Assembly (NCBI GenBank): GCA_025928545.1 | Contig: JAICJH010000033.1 | Span: 1 to 64,000, forward strand | DNA from: Bryobacteraceae bacterium | GTDB lineage: Bacteria; Acidobacteriota; Terriglobia; Bryobacterales; Bryobacteraceae | DNA length: 64,000 nucleotides | Direction: 5' to 3' | Made by a program: the position numbers and the translations under genes | Notes under the pieces: model-generated | Told to the model about the DNA's origin: nothing | What the model saw: the letters and a program-made list of their open reading frames with translations, nothing else | Database searches by the model: none | Shown: positions 1 through 8,747 of the stretch, one piece after another | Layout: the number at the start of each line of letters is the position of its first letter | Numbering within the stretch: the first letter of the stretch is position 1

Positions 1-32
1 CGCCCTTGGTCTTCTGCCCGCCCTCTCCAAAT

Positions 33-63
33 AAAAACCGGCCGGTTGTGATAACCGGCCGGT
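33..63 (-). terminator. Rho-independent terminator of the DUF465 gene
   Basis: An 11-bp perfect stem (37-47 with 53-63) closes a 5-base loop. Read on the minus strand it is followed directly by five T residues, complementary to the A-run at 33-37. It lies just downstream of the minus-strand gene ending at 97. Confidence 0.85.
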
Positions 64-96
64 AGTCGTATTTGCTTCAGCGCATCCGATGTGGCT

Positions 97-333
97 TCAA
101 CTGACGTTTTGAAGCCTGTACTCACTCACAATCTGCTCCATTTGATCCTTCATCTGCAGTTTGAGTTTTTTCAGACGATGCTCCTCGATCTCCTCTTCGG
201 CGGTCAGCGTCGGTTTGCTTTCCAGCCTCTCCACCAGCACGTCGTATTCGTGGTGCCGGTCCATGAGATTACGAAAGGTTTCATTCGTCTGCATCAGATG
301 CGCTTTCAGCTCATCCTGAATTGCTTTGTCCAT
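97..333 (-). CDS. DUF465/YdcH-like small coiled-coil protein
   Basis: This 78-residue acidic-basic helical protein fits the small DUF465 (YdcH) family, whose function is not established. The pattern that shows this is a central charged helix with a histidine-rich turn (DRHHEYD) followed by a lysine/leucine helix (HRLKKLKLQMKDQM). It begins at an ATG preceded by AGGAGA about ten bases upstream. It is a single-gene unit with its own terminator. No enzymatic motif or signal peptide is present. The family assignment is from the helical pattern and length, so function is left open. Confidence 0.75.
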   Translation of the reverse strand: MDKAIQDELKAHLMQTNETFRNLMDRHHEYDVLVERLESKPTLTAEEEIEEHRLKKLKLQMKDQMEQIVSEYRLQNVS

Positions 334-457
334 TCTGGCATCTCTCCTTAGAGTGGAGTTGCCTCGCCGAGCCTTTGACAGGACTACCGGGCCCGGTGGG
401 TAGCTTCACTTCATGTTTGAAGTGCGGCAGAAAAATCCGCCGTCTACTCGGACTGTA

Positions 458-889
458 TCACGTACTCTTTGCCATGACAATAGCGTTTACGCTTCCTTGC
501 TTGTAATAACCGTTACGCACTCCAACACGCACCCAGCCGTGGTGCTCATAGAGCGCGATTGCAGGTTGATTTGGCTCAGCCACTTCCAGATAAATCTTCC
601 CGGTCGCCTCTCGCCTCAGCGCTCCCAACAAAGCCGATGCCACTCCCATTCGGCGGCTTGCGGGGCTCACCGCAACATTCAGCAATTCAGCTTCATCGGG
701 CGCTGACTGGCGCCAGGCGCAGAAGCCGGCAATAATTCCTTTGCCCTCACCGGCGAGCAACGCGATCAGGATGCGGAAGTTGGAATAATCGCCCACCGGC
801 CACTGCGCGGCTTCGGGCGATGCCTGCTGAATGCGGGCGATTGCCGGATAGTCGCTCTCCATAGCGGTGCGGATCGAAATAATCGGCAA
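458..889 (-). CDS. GNAT-family N-acetyltransferase, RimI-like
   Basis: The 143-residue protein has one GNAT fold. The acetyl-CoA pyrophosphate-binding loop is seen as SRRMGVASALL at about residues 78-88, and the C-terminal ALYEHHGWVRVG segment matches the NLY..GF element of RimI-type enzymes. RimI acetylates the N-terminal alanine of ribosomal protein S18; the resemblance is general, so the substrate here is inferred weakly. It is divergent from the exported protein that starts at 951. The start codon at 889 is an ATG and gives the usual RimI-like length. Confidence 0.8.
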   Translation of the reverse strand: MPIISIRTAMESDYPAIARIQQASPEAAQWPVGDYSNFRILIALLAGEGKGIIAGFCAWRQSAPDEAELLNVAVSPASRRMGVASALLGALRREATGKIYLEVAEPNQPAIALYEHHGWVRVGVRNGYYKQGSVNAIVMAKST

Positions 890-950
890 TCAACATTGTC
901 GCCCGATATGCCTTTCCCCGCATCACCGGCGTGGTGTGATAGTACCAGGC

Positions 951-1532
951 ATGTTCCGCTTTCCGAAAACCGTACTTGCGGGTCTGATCGCCGGTGTCCT
1001 GACTCTGGCGCCAGCCCAGGCGCCCGGCGTTGCGAGTACCGCGCAACGAAAGTTCGATCGCATCGAAAGCGCCAAACTTCCCGCCGGAACTCGGGTATTG
1101 CTGAGCGCGGCGGAACTCCGTGCGTGGGCAACCACCGAGGCCGGCATCTACGCACCCGGAGCTACCCGAAACATTCGTCTGGAACTCGGAACAGGAGCTG
1201 CGACCGGCTCCATGCTCCTGGATTTTGTGAAACTTCGGCAGGCCGCCACAGGAGAAGCGCCTGGCTGGCTGATGAAGAACCTGTTTGCCGGCGAACGGCA
1301 GGTGAAGGTGCAGGCGCGGTTCGAATCGCGGAACAGACGTGCCCGTGTGGACGTGGACCGGGTCGAAGTTTCAGGCGTTCCGATCGAAGGCGCGACGCTC
1401 GATTTTCTGATTCAGAACTGGCTCCGTCCCACCTTCCCGGAAGTAAAGATAAACGAGTGGTTCGATCTGGGTTTCCGTATGGACCATTTCACGGTAACTC
1501 CCGCCGGCGTGTCGGTCTTCATCGGGAAATAA
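951..1532 (+). CDS. exported protein of unknown function
   Basis: I place the start at the ATG at 951, which gives 193 residues and a clear signal peptide (FPKTVLAGLIAGVLTLAPAQA). An upstream in-frame start at 867 would run back over the divergent acetyltransferase gene and bury the signal sequence. The mature part is rich in beta-strand-like alternation and resembles the lipid- or membrane-facing domains of conserved exported bacterial proteins, but I recognise no named family. It lies 90 bases upstream of thrS on the same strand; no functional link is evident. Confidence 0.7.
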   Translation: MFRFPKTVLAGLIAGVLTLAPAQAPGVASTAQRKFDRIESAKLPAGTRVLLSAAELRAWATTEAGIYAPGATRNIRLELGTGAATGSMLLDFVKLRQAATGEAPGWLMKNLFAGERQVKVQARFESRNRRARVDVDRVEVSGVPIEGATLDFLIQNWLRPTFPEVKINEWFDLGFRMDHFTVTPAGVSVFIGK

Positions 1533-1567
1533 CGCCCGCACCGCACGGGTTCTTAAAGCGGAACCAC

Positions 1568-1612
1568 CCGGCCTGAGTGCCGGAACGCGAATTTCAGGAG
1601 TGATAACCTGAA
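1568..1612 (+). promoter_or_regulatory. two small hairpins in the thrS leader
   Basis: CCGGC at 1568-1572 pairs with GCCGG at 1579-1583, and TTCAGG at 1593-1598 pairs with CCTGAA at 1607-1612. The second stem includes the AGG of the only Shine-Dalgarno-like AGGAG in the leader, eleven bases before the thrS ATG. Translational control by leader structure is known for thrS in Escherichia coli; here it is only a possibility. Confidence 0.3.
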
Positions 1613-1622
1613 GATTCCCGCT

Positions 1623-3557
1623 ATGAGCTTACAAGTCACCCTGCCGGACGGCAGTGTACATCAAGTTCCCCCCGGAACCAGCGCGTTCGATGTCGCGCAG
1701 AGCATCAGCCCCCGTCTGGCCGATGTTGCCCTGGTTGCCAAAGTGAATGGCAGCTTGTACGATCTGAAGCGCCCTCTCGAACAGGACAGCGTCGTTCAGA
1801 TTCTGACTCCGAAAGATCAGGAAGCGCTCGAGGTGTATCGTCATTCCACGGCCCATCTCTGCGCGGCTGCCGTCCTGGAACTCTTTCCCGAGACCAAGCT
1901 CGGCATCGGTCCGCCCATCGACACCGGCTTCTATTACGACTTCGACCGTCCCGAACCGTTTACGCCCGAAGACCTGGAAAAGATCGAGGGCAAGATGTGG
2001 GAATTGCAGGCGAAGAATCTCACTTTCGAACGCAAATTGATCGGCAAGGCTGCCGGTCTGGACAAATACCGGGCCATGGATGAGCCGATGAAGGTTCAGC
2101 TCATTGAAGAAAAGGCCGACGATCCTTTCACCGAATACACGCTCGGACCCCAGTTCATCGACTTTTGCCGCGGCCCGCACGTTCCCGACACTTCGAAAAT
2201 CAAAGCATTCAAGCTGACCTCAATCGCCGGCGCCTACTGGAAAGGGGACGAAAAGAACAAGCAGCTCCAGCGCATCTACGGCACCGTCTGGTTTACCAAA
2301 AAGGACCTGGACGACTACCTCAATAAGCTGGAAGAAGCTAAGAAGCGCGACCACCGCAAAATCGGCAAGGAACTCGATCTGTTCAGCATTCAGGAGCTTG
2401 CCGGTCCCGGCCTGATCTTCTTCCATCCGAAGGGCGGCATCATTCGCAAACAGTTGGAAGACTGGATGCGCGACGCGTATTTGAAGCGCGGTTATTCGCT
2501 TGTCTACACCCCGCACGTGATGCGGCGCGATCTCTGGAAGACTTCCGGCCACGCGGGATACTACTCCGACAACATGTTCGCCACCATGGAACTGGACGAC
2601 GCGGAGTACCAGCTAAAGCCGATGAACTGTCCCGGTCACATCCTGATCTATCGGGACGGCCAACACAGTTATCGCGACCTGCCGGTGCGTTTGGGCGAAT
2701 TAGGGACGGTTTACCGGTACGAACGTTCGGGCACCATGCACGGTCTGCTGCGCGTGCGCGGCTTTACCCAGGACGATGCCCACATTTTCTGTACGCCGGA
2801 ACAGGTGGAGGACGAAATTGTCAATTGTCTCGACTTTGCAATCGACACACTGAACACGTTCGGCTTCACCGAATATAAAGCTGAGATCTCCACCTGGGAT
2901 GGTGGCGTCAGCGGCAAGTACGATGGCGACCCAGCCCATTGGGAACTGGCGGAAGGCGCCCTGCGCAAAGCCTGCGATCGCCTCAATATCAACGCCAATG
3001 TTGTAGCGGATGAAGCCGCCTTCTATGGCCCCAAGATCGACATGAAGCTGGTCGATGCCATCGGTCGCCTCTGGCAGCTTTCGACCGTGCAGTTCGATTT
3101 CACGCTGCCAAAGCGTTTCGAACTCGAATACACTGCCGAAGATGGAAAGAAGCATCGCCCGGTCATGGTGCACCGCGCGCTGTTCGGGTCTGTAGAGCGG
3201 TTTTTTGGAATCCTGATCGAGCACTATACGGGCGCTTTCCCGGCCTGGTTGGCGCCGGTTCAGGCATCTATCCTGCCGATTACGGACAAACAATCGGAAT
3301 ACGCGGAACACGTCGCGCACGTGCTCAAGGCCGCCGGCGTACGCGTTCACGTGGACGCGCGAAACGAGAAAATCAATCTGAAGATCCGCGAAGCTCAGTT
3401 GCAGAAAGTGCCCTACATGCTGGTGATCGGCGGACGTGAAGCCGAAGCCGGGCAGGTAGCGGTCCGGCATCGCAAGCGCGGGGATCTCGGACCTATACCG
3501 CTGGATGAGTTTGTTGCCATCCTGACTGCGGAAATCGCCGCCAAATCGGTCGAATAA
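1623..3557 (+). CDS. thrS: threonyl-tRNA synthetase
   Basis: This 644-residue class II synthetase charges tRNA-Thr in the cytoplasm. The domains run in the usual order: N-terminal TGS domain (about residues 1-62), the editing domain with HSTAHL near residue 77 and CRGPHVPD near 182, the catalytic core from about residue 245, and the C-terminal anticodon-binding domain from about 540. The core shows the zinc-binding cysteine in MNCPGHI and the class II motif 2 region around RYERSGTMHGLLRVRGF. Full length matches the bacterial family. It stands alone with a 90-base structured leader. Confidence 0.98.
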   Translation: MSLQVTLPDGSVHQVPPGTSAFDVAQSISPRLADVALVAKVNGSLYDLKRPLEQDSVVQILTPKDQEALEVYRHSTAHLCAAAVLELFPETKLGIGPPIDTGFYYDFDRPEPFTPEDLEKIEGKMWELQAKNLTFERKLIGKAAGLDKYRAMDEPMKVQLIEEKADDPFTEYTLGPQFIDFCRGPHVPDTSKIKAFKLTSIAGAYWKGDEKNKQLQRIYGTVWFTKKDLDDYLNKLEEAKKRDHRKIGKELDLFSIQELAGPGLIFFHPKGGIIRKQLEDWMRDAYLKRGYSLVYTPHVMRRDLWKTSGHAGYYSDNMFATMELDDAEYQLKPMNCPGHILIYRDGQHSYRDLPVRLGELGTVYRYERSGTMHGLLRVRGFTQDDAHIFCTPEQVEDEIVNCLDFAIDTLNTFGFTEYKAEISTWDGGVSGKYDGDPAHWELAEGALRKACDRLNINANVVADEAAFYGPKIDMKLVDAIGRLWQLSTVQFDFTLPKRFELEYTAEDGKKHRPVMVHRALFGSVERFFGILIEHYTGAFPAWLAPVQASILPITDKQSEYAEHVAHVLKAAGVRVHVDARNEKINLKIREAQLQKVPYMLVIGGREAEAGQVAVRHRKRGDLGPIPLDEFVAILTAEIAAKSVE

Positions 3558-3643
3558 CGCCGATTCGAACGTTCAATTCAACCATTCGTCGGAAAAGTGA
3601 ACACGCGCGGCTGTCGCTCCGTTATTCTCTGACAGGAGAGCAC

Positions 3644-4573
3644 ATGACCGACGAAGCCGCAATATCCGTCCGCGACCTCCACAAGAGGTACGGTGACTTC
3701 GAAGCCGTTCGTGGCATCGACTTCGAGGTGCGAACCGGCGAGGTCTTCGGCCTGCTCGGGCCGAATGGCGCGGGTAAGACCACGACGATCGAAATTCTCG
3801 AAGGCATCCGTCAGCGAACCTCCGGCGATGTGCAGGTGCTCGGTTTCGATCCCGATAAACAGAAGAACCTGCTGAAAGACCGGATTGGCGTCTGCCTGCA
3901 GGCTACCAACCTGCCCGACAAAATCAAGGTGTTTGAAGCGGTTGAGCTGTTTGGCGCGCTGTACAGCCGGATGCTGAGTTCGGAAACCCTTTTGAAGCGC
4001 CTGCAACTTTGGGACAAGAGGGACGCTTTCTACTCGACGCTTTCCGGCGGCCAGAAACAGCGTCTCGCCATCGCCATGGGACTGATCAATGATCCTGCGC
4101 TTCTCTTTCTCGACGAGCCGACGACGGGGCTCGATCCTCAGGTCCGCCTCGAAATCCACGCTTTGATCGAGGAACTGAAGAGCGAGAACCGCACAATTCT
4201 GTTGACGACCCACTACATCGAAGAAGCCGAACGCCTCTGCGATCGCGTGGCTATTGTGGATTCCGGCAAAGTTGTTGCGATCGGAACCCCTCGCGAACTG
4301 CAGGAGCGGAGCGTAACGAAGTCCGCGATCGATATTACCTGCAACACCTCTCTCGCCGGCCGCGAACTCCCGAGTTTTCCGGACGCACTGAGCTCAATTC
4401 TGAGCGAGGGTGGCCGCCGCCTGGTGATTCAGTCGTCACGTCCCGCCCGCACGCTTGTCGAAATCGTGAAATGGGTGGACGCACAGGGAATTGAGCTCGA
4501 CGACGCGCACCTGAGCCGCCCTACTCTCGAAGATGTGTTTATCGAACTGACAGGAAAGAAGCTCCGCGAATGA
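3644..4573 (+). CDS. ABC exporter ATP-binding subunit
   Basis: This 309-residue ATPase energises an ABC-2 type exporter. Walker A is GPNGAGKTT near residue 46, the signature is LSGGQKQR near 143, and Walker B is LLFLDEPTTGLDP near 163, followed by the H-loop TTHYIEEAE. The C-terminal 80 residues form the extension seen in DrrA/CcmA-like exporters of drugs, lipids or polysaccharides. CAGGAGAG precedes the ATG. Its stop overlaps the start of the permease fusion gene by four bases (ATGA), so the two are translated together and form one transporter. Confidence 0.95.
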   Translation: MTDEAAISVRDLHKRYGDFEAVRGIDFEVRTGEVFGLLGPNGAGKTTTIEILEGIRQRTSGDVQVLGFDPDKQKNLLKDRIGVCLQATNLPDKIKVFEAVELFGALYSRMLSSETLLKRLQLWDKRDAFYSTLSGGQKQRLAIAMGLINDPALLFLDEPTTGLDPQVRLEIHALIEELKSENRTILLTTHYIEEAERLCDRVAIVDSGKVVAIGTPRELQERSVTKSAIDITCNTSLAGRELPSFPDALSSILSEGGRRLVIQSSRPARTLVEIVKWVDAQGIELDDAHLSRPTLEDVFIELTGKKLRE

Positions 4574-6768
4574 AACCGTATCTGGCATTAATCCGCAACG
4601 ACGTCCGGCTGGCTTTCCGGCAGAAGGCGGTCATCTTTTTCAATTACATGATGCCGCTCGGATTCTTTTTCCTGTTTGCGCAGATCAACCACGCGGAACG
4701 CGGCGGCGCCATTATTCAGGTCATCACCATGGTGCTGGTGATCGGCATTCTCGGTAATGGGCTATTCGGGGGCGGGATGCGGGCGGTGCAGGAGCGCGAG
4801 AACAACATTCTGCGCCGCTACAAAGTCGCGCCGATTTCTCCGCTGCCGCTGCTCCTAGCGTCCACCGTAACGGGCCTGCTGGTTTATCTGCCGCTGGTGT
4901 TCGTTACCGTCGCGCTCGCTCACTTCCGGTACGGCATGGAGATCCCCGGCAATTCCATCGGCCTGTTCCTGTTCATCGTAGTGGGGTTGGTTGCGATCCG
5001 TTCCATCGGCCTGATAATTTCTTCCGTTGTGAACTCGGTCCAGGAGAGCATGATCCTGGTTCAAATCGCTTATATGAGCATGTTGTTTCTCAGCGGAACG
5101 ACTTTTCCTATTGCGATGTTCCCAGGCTGGCTGAAGATTGTTTCGCAGTTCATCCCCGCAACTCACATCGTTTCCGGACTGCAGAATATTCTGGTGCAGG
5201 GCGAATCCCTGGCTGCGAACTGGCAGGCCGTCGGGGCACTCGTCCTGACCACGGTCATCGGCCTTCTTCTCTGCGTCAAATTGTTCCGCTGGGAGAAGGA
5301 AGAGAAGATGAGGCCCGCGGCTAAGTTCTGGGTGCTGGCGGTCCTGGTTCCGTTCGCCCTGCTGGGCACGTGGCAGGCACACGCCAACGACAATGTCAGG
5401 AAGTCGAAGATCGTGGACCGCGAATTGTCTCGTACCCGGTCATTCCTGATCCGCAATGCGCGCATCTTCATTGGCGATGGACGGGTGATCGAAAACGGAG
5501 CGGTGCTGGTTAAGAATGGCAAGATCGCCACTGTCTATGACGGCAACATTCCGGATGAGAAAACTGTCAATGCGCAACTGATCGAAGCGGCGGGCAAGAC
5601 AGTTTTGCCCGGCCTCGTCGATTCGCATGTCCATCTGGCTTCGCCTGGCGGGTTCCTGGCTGACTGGAGCAAATATGACGCCAACAAGGCGATGACGCGG
5701 GCACTCGCCGCCTATCTTTACTCCGGCGTCACGGCTGTAAAGAGCGTCGGCGATCCGTTGGATTCCGTCCTCGGCGTGCGTAGTTTCGTCAACAGCGGAG
5801 AGCGTTTGGGGGCTGAATTCTTTCTGGTGGGTTCCCTTTTCACCGCGCCAGGCGGGCTTGGCGCCGAGATCATGCGCGGCCTGCCGGAGAACGTCCGAAG
5901 TTCCGTAAACGCACAGTTTCTCCGGCTGCCCCAGTCGCCGGTGGAAGCGAAGCAACAGATAGAAGCGTTGCATGGAATGCATGTCGATGGAATCAAGGCC
6001 ATCATGGACGCCGGTGCCGGCGGGCGTCTCTACAATCGGCTTGATCCGCAGATCCTGAACGCGATCGCGGCTCAGGCGCGGGCCGATGGCTTGCCAATTG
6101 TCGTCCACACAGGCGATGTGCGGGATATCGAAGACGCGCTCGCGGCAGGAGTCAACGGCATCGAACAAGGTTCTTTGCGGCAGCGGATTCCCGACGCTGA
6201 CTTCGCTTTGATGGTGAAGAACGGCGTGACTTACGATCCGACTCTCAGCGTCGCCGAGGCTTTACCGCAGTTCGCCGCAGGCAAACTCGAACTGATGAAT
6301 CGCTCCCTGGTCCAGCAGGTGGTGCCGAAGGAGTTGCTGGCCGGCACGAAGAAAATGCTGGAATCGCGCCGGGCGCAGGCGTCAAGGAAACCGATCGGCG
6401 AAGATACGGTGGACTTGGCGATCGCGAAGGACAACCTGTTCCGCGCCTGGAAAGCCGGCGTCATCCTTATTACCGGCACGGATGCTGGCAACATGCTGGT
6501 TTTCCACGGACCCAGCGTGCAGCACGAATTGGCACTTTGGGTGAAAGCCGGAATTCCGCCGGAAGCGGCGTTGAAGGCGGCAACTCTGAATTCAGCCAGG
6601 GCGCTCGGCGCGGGGGCGCGATTCGGATCACTCGAAAGCGGGAAAGATGCCACCATGCTGGTGGTTGATGGAAACCCATTGCAGGACATTCACGCCACCG
6701 AAGCCATCTCATTCGTGATGTTCAAGGGTGAACGGCTGAACCGGGCGGAGCTTTTTAATCAGGATTAG
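4570..6768 (+). CDS. ABC-2 permease fused to amidohydrolase
   Basis: One uninterrupted reading frame of 732 residues joins two unrelated domains. Residues 1-245 are an ABC-2 permease with six hydrophobic segments (roughly 20-40, 49-70, 93-118, 127-150, 157-180, 212-235) and pair with the ATPase upstream. A seventh hydrophobic segment at about 250-270, ending in TWQAHAN, looks like a former signal peptide. Residues 285-732 are a metal-dependent amidohydrolase: HVH at 353-355, the HTGD histidine near 513, and the GTDAGN aspartate at 638. In place of the usual second EHG histidine there is EQG. An ATG at 5308 with GGAAGAG just upstream could also give a separate exported amidohydrolase. Topology would put the hydrolase outside the cytoplasmic membrane. 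The hydrolysed substrate is unknown; imidazolonepropionase-like and Xaa-Pro-dipeptidase-like relatives are common. Confidence 0.85.
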   Translation: MKPYLALIRNDVRLAFRQKAVIFFNYMMPLGFFFLFAQINHAERGGAIIQVITMVLVIGILGNGLFGGGMRAVQERENNILRRYKVAPISPLPLLLASTVTGLLVYLPLVFVTVALAHFRYGMEIPGNSIGLFLFIVVGLVAIRSIGLIISSVVNSVQESMILVQIAYMSMLFLSGTTFPIAMFPGWLKIVSQFIPATHIVSGLQNILVQGESLAANWQAVGALVLTTVIGLLLCVKLFRWEKEEKMRPAAKFWVLAVLVPFALLGTWQAHANDNVRKSKIVDRELSRTRSFLIRNARIFIGDGRVIENGAVLVKNGKIATVYDGNIPDEKTVNAQLIEAAGKTVLPGLVDSHVHLASPGGFLADWSKYDANKAMTRALAAYLYSGVTAVKSVGDPLDSVLGVRSFVNSGERLGAEFFLVGSLFTAPGGLGAEIMRGLPENVRSSVNAQFLRLPQSPVEAKQQIEALHGMHVDGIKAIMDAGAGGRLYNRLDPQILNAIAAQARADGLPIVVHTGDVRDIEDALAAGVNGIEQGSLRQRIPDADFALMVKNGVTYDPTLSVAEALPQFAAGKLELMNRSLVQQVVPKELLAGTKKMLESRRAQASRKPIGEDTVDLAIAKDNLFRAWKAGVILITGTDAGNMLVFHGPSVQHELALWVKAGIPPEAALKAATLNSARALGAGARFGSLESGKDATMLVVDGNPLQDIHATEAISFVMFKGERLNRAELFNQD

Positions 6769-6788
6769 TGAGAAGCAGCGCGTAAATT

Positions 6789-6818
6789 CCCGGCCGACCT
6801 GAACTGAGGTCGGCCGGG
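6789..6818. terminator. bidirectional terminator between convergent genes
   Basis: A 12-bp perfect stem, CCCGGCCGACCT at 6789-6800 with its complement at 6807-6818, encloses a 6-base loop and is followed by TTT on the plus strand. It lies between the ends of the permease fusion gene and the convergent gene at 6842-7282. Confidence 0.75.
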
Positions 6819-6841
6819 TTTCGCCTGCCTGATGCGTTCTG

Positions 6842-7282
6842 TTAACTCTTCGCAGAAGCCGCGGCCCGTGCCGCCAGCATAGCTTTGATTCGCGCCTTAA
6901 TCCCGTCGATGCGGGTGCGTGCATCCGGGGTTGCGAGCGCCACGGTCTCCAGATTCTTCCACGCGTTGGGGTCGCCCATCGTCTCGCGGAACTTCGGAAT
7001 GATGGCCTCAACCTTTCCGAAGACCACCAGATGCTCGCCATTCGCGTCGTTAAACATCTTCGGATCAATCGCGCCATTGACCACCAGCGAGCACGCCATA
7101 TCCCAATAGCTGATTACCATCCGGATGTAGGCGCCGTTCGGACCGGCCATCCCCGCCATCAGATCGTCCATTGTTTCCGGACTAAACGTGATCCAGAAGT
7201 TGCGGGCTTCGCGCATCTTCTCTTCACGTCGGAGATTGTAGAGCTCAAGAATGATTCGTGCACTTTCGTACTGTGTTGCCAT
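6842..7282 (-). CDS. conserved hypothetical cytoplasmic protein
   Basis: I do not recognise this 146-residue protein. I start it at the ATG at 7282, which has GAGGGA about ten bases upstream; a longer reading to 7393 would add a low-quality arginine- and cysteine-rich leader and overlap the trpC start. It has no signal peptide. The N-terminal half (ARIILELYNLRREEKMREAR) is helical and resembles the start of DUF4760-like proteins; the C-terminal half ends in an alanine-rich helix. It is transcribed divergently from the trp operon. Confidence 0.7.
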   Translation of the reverse strand: MATQYESARIILELYNLRREEKMREARNFWITFSPETMDDLMAGMAGPNGAYIRMVISYWDMACSLVVNGAIDPKMFNDANGEHLVVFGKVEAIIPKFRETMGDPNAWKNLETVALATPDARTRIDGIKARIKAMLAARAAASAKS

Positions 7283-7300
7283 CTTTATTTTTTCCCTCGA

Positions 7301-7333
7301 AAAAAAGTTTGCCGCCCGCGAGCAGCAGCGGGC
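7301..7333 (-). other. hairpin with T-run in the leader of the minus-strand gene
   Basis: GCCCGC at 7314-7319 pairs with GCGGGC at 7328-7333. On the minus strand it is followed after seven bases by seven T residues (7301-7307). It sits between the divergent trpC and the 7282 gene start. It may be a weak terminator or attenuator, but the gap before the T-run weakens that reading. Confidence 0.3.
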
Positions 7334-7386
7334 GCTTCTATCCGATGCGCGCGCCACATAGAACGACTCACGCGATACCATAAAAT

Positions 7387-8172
7387 TTGGCACCCCAACC
7401 GACCGGCATTCTGGCTCGAATTGTGTCCCACAAGCGGGAAGAACTGCGCTCCGCCGCGGTTCCGGTAGCCGATCTGCGCCATGCCGCGGAATCCCGCCGC
7501 GCTCATCGCCGCGACTTCGCGGCAGCGCTGCAGGCGAAACGTCCCGCCATTATTTCTGAAATCAAAAAGGCATCCCCGAGTAAGGGCGTCCTGGTCGAGA
7601 ACTTTCGCCCGGCTGAATTGGCCCGCCAGTATGAACAGGGTGGCGCTGCGGCGCTCTCTGTCCTGACCGACCGCGAGTTTTTTCAGGGTTCGCTCGATGA
7701 CCTCCGCAGCGCCCGCGCTGCTTGCACCCTGCCTGTCATCCGCAAGGATTTCACGCTGACCGAATACCACGTCCTCGAGGCGGCTGCTGTGGGCGCGGAT
7801 GCCATCCTCCTGATTGTTGCGATTCTCGACGATGCCGAACTCCGCAGCCTGCGGCAAATGGCCGCCGACTTCGGTATGGCTGCGCTGGTGGAAGCGCACA
7901 GCGCGCAGGAACTTGAGCGCGCGGTTCTTTCCGAGGCGAAGATTATCGGAATCAACAACCGCGATCTGAATACCTTCCGCGTGTCGCTGGAGACGTCTGT
8001 CGACCTGGTAAAAAACATCCCGCCCGGTGTCATGAAGGTAAGTGAGAGCGGCATTTTCAGTGCGGCTGACATCCACCGCCTGATGGACGCGGGTTTCGAC
8101 GCCTTCCTTGTGGGTGAACATCTCGTCAAGTCGGGCAACGCCACCCAGGCGCTGCGGGAACTGGTGGCCTGA
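7387..8172 (+). CDS. trpC: indole-3-glycerol phosphate synthase
   Basis: The 261-residue TIM barrel closes the indole ring from carboxyphenylamino-deoxyribulose phosphate in tryptophan synthesis. Seen are the substrate-loop SEIKKASPSKG near residue 58, IRKDF near 118, the AVLSEAKIIGINNRDL strand near 180 and the phosphate-binding VSESGI near 219. The most upstream usable start is a TTG at 7387; no ATG exists and no Shine-Dalgarno is visible, so the exact start is uncertain. It is the first gene of a long aromatic operon and overlaps trpF by three bases (TGATG). trpE, trpG and trpD are not in the window. Confidence 0.96.
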   Translation: MAPQPTGILARIVSHKREELRSAAVPVADLRHAAESRRAHRRDFAAALQAKRPAIISEIKKASPSKGVLVENFRPAELARQYEQGGAAALSVLTDREFFQGSLDDLRSARAACTLPVIRKDFTLTEYHVLEAAAVGADAILLIVAILDDAELRSLRQMAADFGMAALVEAHSAQELERAVLSEAKIIGINNRDLNTFRVSLETSVDLVKNIPPGVMKVSESGIFSAADIHRLMDAGFDAFLVGEHLVKSGNATQALRELVA

Positions 8173-8747
8173 TGTTTGTCAAGATCTGCGGTATCACCAA
8201 TCGCGAGGACGCGCTGGCGGCAGTGGATGCCGGTGCTCGCGCGCTGGGTTTCATCTTCTACGAAAAGAGCCCTCGCGCCGTCACCGCCGCGCAGATCGGG
8301 AGTTTCGTTGCCGACATTCCGAAAGACATCTGGAAAGTGGGAGTGTTCGTCAACGAATCACCGGCCCGGATTGAGGAAATCGGCGCGCAGCTTGGTCTCG
8401 ATGTGGCCCAGTTGCACGGGACCGAGACGCCGGCACAGCATCCCGCGGGCCTTCGCGTCTGGAAGGCTTTTCGCGTAAACGGCGGCGGCATTCCGGATTC
8501 GAATTATCCCGCCGAAGCGATCCTTCTCGACGGGCCCTCCTCCGGCAACGCCTTCGATTGGTCTCTGGGCGCGAATTTCCCGGGCAATCTGATCGTGGCG
8601 GGCGGGCTCGATGAGACCAACGTGCGCCAGGCTGTTGAGCGCGCGCATCCCTGGGGTGTCGACGTCAGTTCTCGCATCGAAGCCGCTCCCGGTCGAAAGG
8701 ACCATGTACGTATGAAAAAGTTTATCCAGGCGGCACTCGAATCATGA
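8172..8747 (+). CDS. trpF: phosphoribosylanthranilate isomerase
   Basis: This 191-residue single-domain barrel performs the Amadori rearrangement before the trpC step. The catalytic cysteine lies in KICGITN at the N-terminus, and the general acid aspartate in LLDGPSSG near residue 120. AGGLDETNV near 145 and GVDVSSRIE near 164 carry the phosphate-binding loops. It is coupled to trpC by an overlapping TGATG and to trpB by an ATGA overlap. The length is slightly below the 200-210 common for the family, with all key motifs present. Confidence 0.96.
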   Translation: MFVKICGITNREDALAAVDAGARALGFIFYEKSPRAVTAAQIGSFVADIPKDIWKVGVFVNESPARIEEIGAQLGLDVAQLHGTETPAQHPAGLRVWKAFRVNGGGIPDSNYPAEAILLDGPSSGNAFDWSLGANFPGNLIVAGGLDETNVRQAVERAHPWGVDVSSRIEAAPGRKDHVRMKKFIQAALES

